Origin: Theobroma cacao
Taxonomy: Eukaryota > Streptophyta > Magnoliopsida > Malvales > Malvaceae
Reading direction: 5' to 3'
DNA length: 64,000 nucleotides
Assembly: GCF_000208745.1 (NCBI RefSeq)
Contig: NC_030851.1
Coordinates: 30,558,924 to 30,622,923, forward strand
A model generated the notes under the pieces. The model ran no database searches. It was given only the letters and a program-made list of their open reading frames with translations, and was not told the origin of the DNA. The position numbers and the translations under genes are program-made. Positions 25,740-37,013 of the stretch are shown here, piece after piece; the stretch's first letter is position 1; each line of letters begins with the position of its first letter.

Positions 25740-28600
25740 CCATCAAAAAGTCACTAATTCCCTGCTGATTTTAATAAAACAAAAAGAGAGAAATGAAAAA
25801 CAATATAATTGGTTATGTTCATTCCCCAGCTTCTTGTCTTTGCTCGTCTACCCACTAGTATTTTCTGACTTTTAATAATGGAGTTAAGAACATGCCCGCC
25901 GCCAGTTTTACCAGATAATTACAGCAGCCAAGATTGCAGCATGCTTTGAGAATGATTATGATATGAGCTTCTTAGCAATGAAGATTGCCTCCACTAATTT
26001 TCAAAGTGTATATAAGCCTGAACTATTGGTGTTGCAACCAGGAATCACAGTACGCCATGTCTTGATCATCAATTCATCATCATCAGCTTGAGCATTTTCC
26101 TGCCTTAATTTTTCCTTCTGAATTTGAGTTGGTCAAAATTGTGCTACCTTGTCTTTGCCTTTAACAAGTGGTCTATGCTTATGTACTTTGTTTTCTAGAT
26201 TTTCTTTTGTTTTTTTTTTACCCGCAATAATCCATATGTTTCTTTTCTATAAAAAATAATCAACATGTTTTGAAATTCCTGGACTAACAAAACATGATGA
26301 ATCTTAAAAATCAAGCCCACCTGATTTTGTTACGTGATTGCTTGCAACTTTTTCATTAATTTATTATTCTCACTGTTGTTTTTACTTGTTATCTGATGTT
26401 TTCCCGGGTTTCAAAGTACTACTAAAGTTGCAAGATGGCTGGCATGTTACATGCTTGTTCAAGAATTCCACCAGCTGGATGAATTAATTTGCTAGTGCCT
26501 TCCACACCTGCTTCTCCACCATGACATGACTGCACATTATCAGGATTTAGTACCAATTCCCTCTTTCTTCCAACACTGGGGAGTTTTCACCACTAGATTC
26601 TTCTGGATTCGTGAATGCCCGACTAAATAGAATTTCCATTGGGTAAAAATTGGATTATTTGCAGCATCTCATAATTAGATTAGATATAAATTAGCGCATA
26701 AAATAATGAATTGAAGTTGCTATTTCTCGTTTCAGGTATGCTAAACTGGTGCAAGCCACATCAAGATTCTCTATATATAATGGTTTCCAGGATTATATTT
26801 GGACAACAGAAACTTCAAAAGAAAGAGGCCTGAGTTTGAAATGTAGCTGGAGCAGGTGGGAAAAGCCTTGCATGTATATCAGCTAAAAGAGTGCTACAAC
26901 TGTCTTTCTCTCATTCACAGTGAGCTTTGCTTCAAATATTCGATTGAGTGGTAGAAACACATTAGGCCTTGAATCTAATTTGTAGCTGAAATCTTAATCA
27001 ACTTATAAATCACTAATTTATTGATTCATGTTGCCTTAGTCAATCTTGGCATTCTTCATGGTTTTCTTTAAGATATTTAAAAAGCATTTGGAGTTGTCCA
27101 GAAGAGAAGCAAGATTAGATTGGATGGAAACAGGAATTTTGTGGGGTGGCTGATGGTAGGGGCCACCCTTTTGATCCTCTAGCAAAGCAGGGGATAAATG
27201 AATTGAAACGAGCTGAAATCAATCAATCAACCAACCCACCCACCTAGCCACCATAATCCAATCTCCTCCAAAATGGCCTCAGTTTATTCCACATGCTAGG
27301 ATACTCAAATGCTTGATGACAGCATGCCTACTTGGAATTCTCCTCCTAAAGCAAGAAAGTAATTTGAATAAGCTGGACAAAATATATATATATATATATA
27401 TAAATAAAGGAGTAGGGAATTGATTAGCATGAAAGATCTATTGGTAGACTTCTTCCCACCAATGAAATGCGAAGGTAGAGACATTGAAATAACAACACAA
27501 TCTAATACAGTTTCCAACCATGTCCCCAAAGCTACAAAAAGTGGGTCCAAGCAGAACAACTGTCCAACACATATGCTTTGATTATGTATACAATAATATT
27601 AGTTGATGACTTGATTCACCTGAAAACATATGCTTTTGGTATAAAATATAGGCTTTGCCTGCTCTAAGAAGATATGCCCAGATCTCTTCGAAGACCTTGA
27701 TTAGTATATATGCTTACATCATTGCCCACTTCTTATATTCCTTTGTTTAGCAACTACTCTCCCTTAATATTATTCTAATCCCATTCCCAAAACATGGTCA
27801 ACATAGACCCATTACACTACCCCTATTCATTTCCTTTTTTCATATATATAAAAAATAAAACACCTTTGTGGGTGGAGGATGATAGTTGCACAGAAGCTTC
27901 ATCAAGTCTCATTTCTACAGAACTCAGCATTGTTTATGCATTATTTGGAGACCTGTGGTGGATGGGACTGGGCACCCAGAGTCATCATATTCATATTATT
28001 TTTTTGATTAACTACTAGCTCACTATGGCATATTTTATGATCAGCTTGGAGAGGTAGAGCGGATTATATATTACATACATTAATCCACTGACTAATTTGT
28101 TGGTTTAATTAATTAATCTATTCTTTGGATTATGGGATTTTAAGTACAGTGGGGGGAGGATATCTTGCAAAGTTAGAAGCCCTTCCTACCAGGAGATTAC
28201 GTCCCCTTCTTTCTTTGACTTTTGTTTTTAGAGTTCGTATTATAATAACTTTAATCCCCTCTTCAGGAATGGAATATTTGTTTTAAATGTGCAAGTGGTA
28301 CCATAATTGATGGTCTTTACCCATTTAAAATGGCTTACAGAACACAGAATTCCTCGTTAAAAAAAGCACACTGAATCCTCTTTGATTGGGAAAGTTTGAA
28401 GTGTATCTACTACAAAATGCAGCAAGTTTATTTCTTTAACTTATAAATAATAAACAAAAGGAAAAATCAATATTGCATGAGACGGCTTCTCTGATCTGAC
28501 TTTTCCAAATTTCCATTTTTTTTTTTTTGTCTATTGACCCTCGTCTACGTTTATGCTGTTCATGATTATTATAAAACTATTCCTCTTTAAGATGCATTGC
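25740..28600. other. Intergenic, no recognisable gene
   Basis: Mixed-composition spacer upstream of the zinc-finger gene. It holds a (TA)n microsatellite at 27381-27402. A few splice-like and polyadenylation-like strings occur, but no coding exon can be supported. Regulatory DNA for the zinc-finger gene may lie here; none can be shown by eye. Confidence 0.5.
27381..27402. repeat. (TA)n microsatellite
   Basis: Uninterrupted TA dinucleotides. Confidence 0.9.
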
Positions 28601-28623
28601 ATTGTTGGAAACCATAGAATTAC

Positions 28624-28630
28624 TATAAAA
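28624..28630 (+). promoter_or_regulatory. TATA box of the zinc-finger gene
   Basis: TATAAAA followed by AGG, 84 bases before the chosen ATG. With a start ~30 bases downstream this gives a 5' UTR of ~55-60 bases. The fit to a plant core promoter is good, but it is inferred from position. Confidence 0.6.
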
Positions 28631-28713
28631 AGGAAGACAAGCCAAACAACTCTTCGTCATAGGTACATTTAACGCTAAGCCAATTTTCTTTTAGTTTCCT
28701 TATTTCAAGTGAG

Positions 28714-29466
28714 ATGGAAATGGATGCCTCTAGTCTTATTTCTCAGACATGCGACGGTGAAAATGGTTATTCTCCAGCTGCCTCCTGTGTCGAGAAGAAG
28801 CTTAGATTGTTTGGCTTTGAGCTTAACCCGAGTAAGAACAATGACAACTCCCTGAAAAGTTCTGCTGAAGGCGATGAAAGTGTAAACTCATCATCTACCA
28901 GGGAGACTCCTACCAAGGAGAAAAGCTCAACAGGAGAGACTGATGACAAGAAGTTCGAGTGCCAATACTGCTTCAAGGAATTCGCAAACTCACAGGCGCT
29001 TGGAGGTCATCAAAATGCTCACAAGAAAGAGAGGATGAAGAAGAAAAGGTTGCAGCTTCAAGCCAAGAGAGCCAGCATCAACTGTTACCTTCAACCTTTC
29101 CAAAACAGCCTTGGTTTCAGCTACCAAGGTTCCACTCCATGGTACTATGATTCTTCCTGTTACAGTGCTCCTGAGATCACTCTTTACGAGGAATCTCAAA
29201 TCAGTTTCAACCAATACGAGCACGATGCCCATCTTAATGGCTCTCAGCCATCAAAATGGTATGCTCTGCCATCTCAAATGATCCCTTTTCAGCAAGATTC
29301 ATCCATGTTCACGCTAACACACGCTGACAGATCGAGGGAAAACAGGCCTGTTGGTCTCAAGCCTTCCGCTTTGCCTTCATCAAAGCAAAGCTGTAAATCC
29401 TTGGATCTCCAATTAGGCCTCAGCTTGCAATCTACAATACAGAGTTCCTCTGGAAGTGGTATATAG
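28714..29466 (+). CDS. C2H2 zinc-finger transcription factor, ZFP5/ZFP6/GIS3-like, 250 aa, intronless
   Basis: Single exon. Residues 29-36 (KLRLFGFE) form the N-terminal motif shared by the ZFP5/ZFP6/ZFP8/GIS group. The single plant-type finger lies at 81-103 (C83, C86, H99, H103) with the plant signature QALGGH at 94-99. It is followed by a basic stretch KKERMKKKRLQLQAKR (104-119) that can serve as nuclear signal. The C-terminus carries an EAR-type repression motif, LDLQLGLSL (230-238). In Arabidopsis this group acts in gibberellin and cytokinin control of trichome and root-hair formation; that role is family knowledge, not shown here. All four zinc ligands are intact and there is no frameshift. 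A second Met at residue 3 is an alternative start. Which member of the group is orthologous is undecided. Confidence 0.9.
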   Translation: MEMDASSLISQTCDGENGYSPAASCVEKKLRLFGFELNPSKNNDNSLKSSAEGDESVNSSSTRETPTKEKSSTGETDDKKFECQYCFKEFANSQALGGHQNAHKKERMKKKRLQLQAKRASINCYLQPFQNSLGFSYQGSTPWYYDSSCYSAPEITLYEESQISFNQYEHDAHLNGSQPSKWYALPSQMIPFQQDSSMFTLTHADRSRENRPVGLKPSALPSSKQSCKSLDLQLGLSLQSTIQSSSGSGI

Positions 29467-30500
29467 CGCATATACATAAATCAAGGTAAAGGTAAACAGT
29501 GCCATGTCTTTTTCAATGATCATATGAATTCTTTCAACCTCTGAACAAAGCATACCAAAATTCAATACACTCGGGCTGGAGAACTTCAGCAACAGCTACA
29601 CTGAAACTCAACCTATAATTCGATCACTGAGAGAGTATACAATTACGCCGCAACTGTTATCTCAATTTCATGACGGTGAAATGTCATACATACACATGAT
29701 GCTGTATTTACTCTCGACAGATGTAAGGAAGCAAAGAGCTATCTGATTGCATATAGATGCCTGATCATCCTTTTCGGGCTGTCAATATTGAGAAAGAACC
29801 TGGGAAACCAAGATTTTCATTTTGTGCTCATTGTTGTCTATTTATGCACTATTTTTTGGCTTCATACCTTTTTTTTTTTTCTTTTGAGAATTTCATAGTT
29901 AAAATTGTTCATCTTTATCTATTGACAAAACCCATCAAAGTAACGTTCAGATTGCCACTATATATGTAGGCAAAGGCAAGCAATATTATTAGATAAGGTG
30001 CGTTGCAACCCTAATACTCCATTGCGTCCAGTATGTGGAGCGGTGAGCATTTTGATTGTAAGGTGAACAGGTTGTTGATTAATCTATGATATATTACTTG
30101 AAGTAATTGTCAATATACTCAAAACTTGGCAAATAAACAATAAGGGTTGATTTTGAACATGCACGCACATGTTTTAAGAAAAAAAAAAAAAAGAAGCGGT
30201 TGACAATATAAGATTTCCAGAAAATTACTACTCGCTGTTGGAAAAACATTAATTTTGAATAACTGGAACCAGTCGTCACTGGATTCATCAACAAACTTAC
30301 TTGCAGCTGGTTTGTTTAGAAATGAGTTGGGCGTACGTTTGACTGATTAAACAAGTTATTGTTTAAGGGTTATATCTAACATTGAACCAACGACTAGCTG
30401 TACAACACCTTTTAATTGCCTACAAATTAACGATTTGTCGTTTAACCAGTAGACAAACTTATCCGTAAAGATTTGTAAGCTCAAAAGCTTGTCATTTTGT
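29467..30500. other. 3' flank of the zinc-finger gene and spacer
   Basis: Probable 3' UTR for the first few hundred bases, then spacer without a credible gene. Confidence 0.45.
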
Positions 30501-32129
30501 GTCTTGTTTTCCAAAAGTAGTTGTATAATTTTCAAAGTCTAATGTTTGCTCAATTTATGAATGACTTGCCTACAGGTTATAGTAGTTACCTTGCTCTCTC
30601 TTCTACAACTCAATCATCCCAAATTGTTTTCTCTTTTCGAAGCTTCTTGCCTTCAGGCTATGACCCTCTCCTAAATTTCTTGCCACTCATTACTTGGCGT
30701 CATATGTTATTGCTTCAAATTAATAACTTGTTTGATAAGTCTGACCATGCGCGCATCAACAGCTTGCGCCTCCAAATCAAAAGTTGATTATCGCAAACAA
30801 TCTTTCTTGTGTTTTTCCCTTCGTCCTATTAAATTTGGTGTGGGTTTCTTGTATTGGGCTTATGATTGCAACATGTTATGACTTGACACTGGTCATTCTA
30901 GAAATCTTGACCAAATTGATCGTGTAATCTTTGTTATTTTATAGTAAAATTATTGTGTTTATTATTATTATTATTTTTTGCATAGAAGCTTTCAGTTTTG
31001 ACTATATATATATATAATTCTCTCTAATTTATAAAACAAACAGATAAATCCACTCGTTAAACATGTTTAAATGGTAAAATTATAAAAAAAAATTGAAAAA
31101 ATATCTTAAATTCAAGCTATAACACTCTAGGTCTCCGTTGAAACAAGTTTTATGAGATTTTTAAATTAAAAATTTTAGATTTCAATCTTTAAAACGCCTA
31201 TATATTGGATATAAAATCAACTTAATTAATTTAAAATAATCATTTATATCAATTTCACACACACACACATATATATATATATTAAAATTAACTTAATAAA
31301 GAATGAACAACTTGGAAATGTTAAACTTAAGGCGTTATCAATACGTAATTGAATATAGATAAAATACTTCTTAATAATACTAGTTAATTGAGAGTTGTGA
31401 TCTAATACCAAATACTTGTTTGAGAGTAACCTTCTTTTATTGAATTTAAAAAAGAAAAACACGAGTTTGAGTGATTCTATCGTTGTTGTTGTAATCATGA
31501 TAACTGCTCTAACAAATAAATATCAGGTTGATTATACTCTAAATATAGGGACAAAAAATTTGTCCCATTATTGAACCCAATAAAATTCTCTTCAATCTGT
31601 CAGAGGTCACAAGCATTTTGAAAGGAGATATAAGCATATGGACAAAGTAATCTTCAAAACTAGTTAATAATTTAGATATTATTATTGGCCGGCTGGTATT
31701 CTTTAAGGGAAAAAAAAATCTTAGATTATTTAAAGAATTACGGTCCAAATCTTTTATATATATATATATATATTATAACTTATTAAAGAACAAAGAAAAT
31801 TGCCCCTGCCCTCCTTATTTTATATACTAAATCTGAATTAAGTTACGTAGCATGAGACTTTAGCAATAAATGGATAATGAATCTTTGAAGATACGTGCGC
31901 TAATTAACTTAGATTTGCTACATAAAATATATAACATCCTTAGTTAGCATTACAGTACATGCATCCATAATAATGAAAATTCAAAGCCTTTGATCATCAT
32001 ATAATAAATAAAGAAATACATTCTCCTACTCTAATGACCAAAACAGCTAATTTATTAGTAATTAAATTTGAATATCTCGTAAATAGTCAAAAGTTTATAG
32101 AAGCACGCTATTATTTATCAATATTTATA

Positions 32130-32165
<36 letters not shown>

Positions 32166-33680
32166 NACTATATTACTTATCAATATATATATATATATAT
32201 ATATATATAATGTTCTATTAACATCATAGAAGCAACAAAAGTATTATTAGTTTAGTTTATTACTAGCTAATAAAATTTTTTTAATTAATTAGTCTATGTA
32301 TCAAGAACTTGGAAACGTAAAGTAAAAAATATACATTAAACTTTGTTCATCTCCAAATAATCGTTTTACTGAAAAAATAGAGTTTGAATTCCTATATCCA
32401 AATAAATAAAATAAATTCTTATTTACTATACACATTAAACTTTGTCCATCTTCAAAATTGACGATCATGACATATGAGATATGACACAATTAATATTCAT
32501 ATCTTTAGTAAAATGGGTTTTAATATGATATTGGGAGAGGACAAAAATAAACGGTAGACGGGGAAGAGAAGTTTTTGGGCTGCATGGTGGGGCTTGCACA
32601 TGGCTTGCTTGCAGTGGAAGCCTAGCCGTTAGGCCTGCAAAATGAGGTTAGGTTGTGGACTCGATCCCAAAGGCGGGCCATTAGGGCTGATTCAAAGCCC
32701 GGTCTGGATTGTCCTGTTACTCCTTTTGTCAGGCAGGACCAATTACAAATTGACGATCAACATTTTTGTTTTATTTATTTTGTGTTTCTGTCCGGCTTTT
32801 TCTCCCTCTCCTTTGAAATCACTCTACCTCTTCTCTATCAATCATTTTAGGCCAGCTTGACATCTCCTTAAAAACAATCATATAATATTATAATTTAATA
32901 AAACAGAGCCTTTATTTTAAGCTAAGAAACAGAAGAAAGGTTAAAATATCTTTGTCTCCGTAATGCTAGCGACAATGAATTCAGTTCATACACTAGTGAT
33001 TGGTTAGGTGCTAAGTCACTCTTCCTTCCCCACTCTAACAAAACCCTGGAATTTCATGTTAAAAAACCCAAAAAGAATAGCTAATAATAATTGAACAAGA
33101 ATTTGGAATGGAATTTAATTTGCATCACATCAATGATTCTATGCCAGCGTTCAACAAAGCAAAAGCTGCCAGCTTTGTATTTTCCCCATTTGTAACATCA
33201 TAAGATAATGCCCTCAACAGTTTTGCTAACACAGCGTGTTGATAACAATGATATACGCTTTGATTTGAATATTAGGCACAGGAGGTCTTCAGTAGTTGGA
33301 TAAATCCCCCTGTTCGATGCTTCCCTTCCCAGGGTGACAAGGACTTCACACTTTCTCTGAAAGATGATGCCCATCTGTATTCGATTTCATTTCACCATAG
33401 GTCAATTAGTCCAGAAAATTAGAGCTTTGTCTTGGACGGCCCTTTGCCGACAAGTCCCTTCGGGAAGTCCTAAAGTATGTGGAGAAGATAAGTTAGGTAA
33501 CCACATACATCCCAAGAAATTGATACGATTGTCAAAATCTAACAAATAAAATGTAAAAAAAAAAATTAAAAAAGAAACAGCCGAAGCAGCACTCTTGGAA
33601 TCCTAGATGGAACAAACGCATATCAAGCAAAATTTTATTGGACAAAACTAATTTTACTACCCAACGAACAAATTGTTAAC
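30501..33680. other. AT-rich intergenic DNA with microsatellites
   Basis: No gene recognised. TA-type or CA/TA-type runs occur at about 31003-31017, 31256-31281, 31755-31774, 32133-32161 and 32182-32209, with a single N at 32166 between the last two. A GC-richer stretch at 32575-32720 ('gcctagccgttaggcctgc', 'gatcccaaaggcgggcc') stands out, but its frames are short and unrecognised. Confidence 0.5.
32133..32209. repeat. Two (TA)n runs flanking an uncalled base
   Basis: TA runs at 32133-32161 and 32182-32209 are separated by a ~20-bp spacer with one N. The short text before each run ('tta(t/c)ttatcaatat') is duplicated, suggesting a local tandem duplication or an assembly artefact. Confidence 0.7.
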
Positions 33681-33689
33681 TACTAAAGA

Positions 33690-34070
33690 ATTGATATAAT
33701 ATTTAAAATATTTTTATAATTTTATTTTGAATCAAATAAATTTTTATAATTAATAATTGATTAATTACTATTACTTAAAATATCACTTGTCATTTTATAT
33801 TTATTTAACGCTAATTTGATGATATCATGACATTGATATAGAGGATAAAAATGTCATCATTTCATCATGTCAAACCAACATGTTACCTCAATATATATTA
33901 TGACATATCAACATACACATCAATATCATATGACATAAAATGATAAGTGATATTTTGATTAACAATAATTAGTCAATCATTAGTAATAAAAATTTATTTG
34001 ACTTAAAAAAATATAAAAATTTAATTAATACAAAAAAATTAAAAATTATTTAAATTTTCCATGATGAATA
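33690..34070. mobile_element. MITE-like palindrome (~380 bp)
   Basis: The left arm has 'cttaaaatatcacttgtcat' and, further out, 'tttattttgaatcaaataaa'. The right arm has the reverse complement, 'atgataagtgatattttgat' and 'atttatttgacttaaa'. The arms are ~120-130 bp around a spacer centred near 33870. The text is related to the arms of the element at 15860-17520. Ends are A/T-rich, so exact termini and target duplication are uncertain. Confidence 0.6.
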
Positions 34071-36340
34071 TTGGAAGGAAGAATTGGATAAGGACTAGTT
34101 TCATATTATAGTTGACACCTAGCGACTAGAATTTGGGGTCCAACCGTCCAAGAGGCTTAATTAGAACCTCACATTCAATGCTAGCCATATAGCCAACAAA
34201 CTTGGTGGTTTGAATATACTACTGTTTTCATTCGTCTCTAGCATTCCTTCAACTTGAGAAGGATGTTTCACCCGAAAGCCATATGACACCTCTAGTAACT
34301 CAACATATTCAATAATTTCATACAATAAATATGAAATTTAAGGGGGTAAACTTTTCCTTTAAAGCATGAAACAAAAATCATAATATAGGTACCAAAATTT
34401 ACTTTAAAAGGGTGATATGTGCATTATTAATTCATTAAAAAGATGCACATATTATCTAATATTAATTAATAGCCAACTCCAGAAACTATTTAAAGGAAAG
34501 TTCGTTTGTAGTTCTTTTTTGCATAAATTCCTTTCTTGTGTGCGAATTATACTTTCAAGGGACAAAAGACACTAGTAGAAAATTTGTGCTCTTTTTTCCT
34601 TTCCTACTTTATTCTATGTGTGGAATCAATTTTTAGATGCATCCGAAGCTTTTATTTATTACCCATCATTATGATCTTACCCTCACCACTAACTGAAATA
34701 CAAATTTATACATTTTAATCTTCTAAATACTAATCCTTCTTAATACGGCAGCATATTACTGACAACTATTTTTACTATTTATAAAATCGACTTTATATAA
34801 AATTTTAATAGTATATATAATTTATAATCGTGATTAAATAATTATAATGCAGCAATTGCAAGTGGTCATGAAATTATATGAACAATTTTCACCTTCTAAT
34901 AATAGGGTTATTAAATGACCTATTAATACATGATGATTTTATTATCAGATTCAAAATAATTGTATCTCTTTTAAAACATGAATCTTAGATTATGCATCAC
35001 ATTATTTATAATCATCAACAAGGAATTACTATTTTTCTATATTAAAAAAAAAGAAATTTGAGCATGGGTTATATAAGCTTGCTCCCTTTGGTACATGAAT
35101 ATTTGTCTACGAAGACAAACCCTAAACGAAATCAAAAGAAAAAGGGAATTTAGTAAATAAAAAAATATAATTTATTTTTACCCATTATGGCATCCTATTT
35201 TGACTTGTTTTTTTTTTCTCTTTTCAACCGATAAGGTTTAGGTAAAAATTTTAAATTTAAATTGAGGTAAAATACAAAGATTGCCTTTGAGATTTAGTTG
35301 AAAATGCACTTACTTCCCGCTAGTTAGAAAACTATCTTATTACCCGTTTTGAGATTTGGTCAAATTATTTTTTTTTTAAAAAGTAATGATTTTAATCACT
35401 AAGTTAACTCTAAATGGAAAGATAAGTATATCTCTTTGTTATTTATTTTTCAATTTCATATTTGATTTCTTTTCTTTGTCAAAACCTTTTTGTTTTAGTT
35501 ACAAAATTGTGAGATTTAATTTGTTATAAATATAATTAAAAATTTAAATAAATTTTAAAATTATCTTTAATTATCATCAAATTAAATTTTAATTAGGTTA
35601 AATTATAATTCAACTATGCGTTAAATATATTAAATTTTATATATTCCAATTAGGATAAATCATTATAATCCATGAGGGTTTATTAAAATTAAACTTACCC
35701 ATATTATTTTGAAAAGCACTATTTATCTCTCTTGAAAATGTGGCTACTGTTAAGTTATCATTAATCAAACTAATATTTATTTAAACTCTAAAAATTAAAA
35801 ATACTCTCATTTTTGTTTTTTTATGTTTTTTTTTTGTGTTTTAATCAATTTCTTTATCACTAAACCATTTTTTAAAATTAGTGGTAATTAATTTGTTTTA
35901 ATTAAAGATAATTTAATGCATTCATTTCAAAATTAATATATAATTGAATTAAAAATAATTTTTTAGTATATATATCTATTAAAATTGAATTCAATAATAA
36001 TTAAAGATGATTTTAAAAGTAATTAAATCTAACTGAATAAATACCATAATAATGTAGTTAAAAGAAATCTTGTGCGAAAGAAATAATAGAAAAACCAAGA
36101 GAGAATAGAGAAATAAATAATTAACAGAAGGTATTTATGTATTGTCATTTAAATTTTTCTTTGTATAATATTTTTATTTAAAGTTAATTAATAATTAATA
36201 CCATTATTTTGTTTTAAAAAAGTGGGTGTATTTATTTGCAATAGAATATGAGGAGGTAATTCTAAAGTAAAAAATTTGGAATGAAGCGAAAGGTGCAAAG
36301 CATGTCGACGTCACGATAAATGATAATCTCATCAAAATGT
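34071..36340. other. AT-rich intergenic DNA
   Basis: I see no gene, RNA gene or defined element. Confidence 0.5.
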
Positions 36341-36610
36341 TAAGGGGGTCCCATTGATTGCGATTTGTCAAGTTACCTTTCTAGCTTTGATTATGCCAAT
36401 GAAGCTCCGGGGGCTTCCCCCGCCATTTGAAATGCTCCCACGAACCCCTGCTTCTTTTCCAAATCCCGCCTTTGCTACTCCCTCTAATGCACCTGATGCG
36501 CAATACGCACCCCTCCCCTCATATCCATCGCACGTGCCAATGCCTCATCCAAGCGGATGCGCAATGCGCCACGGCGGGCGCTGTTTAGATAGACGCATCG
36601 AAAAGTTTTT
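36341..36610. other. GC-rich patch upstream of the ARL1-type gene
   Basis: A sharp rise in GC within AT-rich DNA, with many CpG dinucleotides and repeated 'gatgcgcaa(t)' words (around 36496 and 36559). It contains an 89-codon frame (36354-36623, non-ATG start) that is Pro-rich and resembles no family I know. It may be a distal promoter CpG patch or part of a transposon end. Confidence 0.4.
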
Positions 36611-37013
36611 GAAAATCTTTTAACGATAACGATAGTGTAAAAATTACAAATAAAATAACGAAAAATATTACGATTACACCTAATTTCCCCTCCTATTTCT
36701 CGACCTCTTTGTTTTGCCTCTCTCTCTTTCTCCTCCAAAGCTCCAGCTTGGAGGTACTATGGAGTCCCCTCTTTCGCCCTTCTCTTCTCAATGCTCCTGA
36801 TTTTTTTTTATTGTCTTTTTAATTTTTATCTTCCTAAACTGCTAAAATGTTAAAGTTGGTTGAAATGAGCGGGAAACGTAAGGAAAATAATTTTCTTTTC
36901 TTTTTGGAATAAGGGTGAAGGTTTGGGTTTCTAGGGTTTCCGAGAGGAAACCGAAAAGAAAATTACGGTTTAGTGTTTTTTTTTTTTGGCCTTTTTGGTG
37001 GTGTTTGTGGAAA
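36611..37013 (+). promoter_or_regulatory. Promoter-proximal region and 5' UTR of the ARL1-type gene
   Basis: It contains a pyrimidine-rich leader ('gcctctctctctttctcctc' at about 36717-36736) and 'ttctagggtttccgag' near 36930. No confident TATA box. An ATG at 36915 is in frame with the gene and not separated from it by a stop, so an N-terminal extension of 33 residues is possible on paper. Homology supports the start at 37014. Confidence 0.45.

Noticed and set aside
26507..26518. Minus strand TGGAGAAGCAGG, identical to the first 12 bases of miR164
   Set aside because: The rest of the mature sequence does not match and there is no complementary arm nearby to form a precursor.
26751..26772. 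'ccacatcaagattctc', resembling a miR172 passenger strand
   Set aside because: No matching AGAATCTTGATGATG-type arm follows within 300 bases.
30521..30787. 88-codon frame MYNFQSLMFAQFMNDLP-
   Set aside because: No recognised domain, non-ATG start and low-complexity context. A vague likeness to Copia gag was not strong enough.
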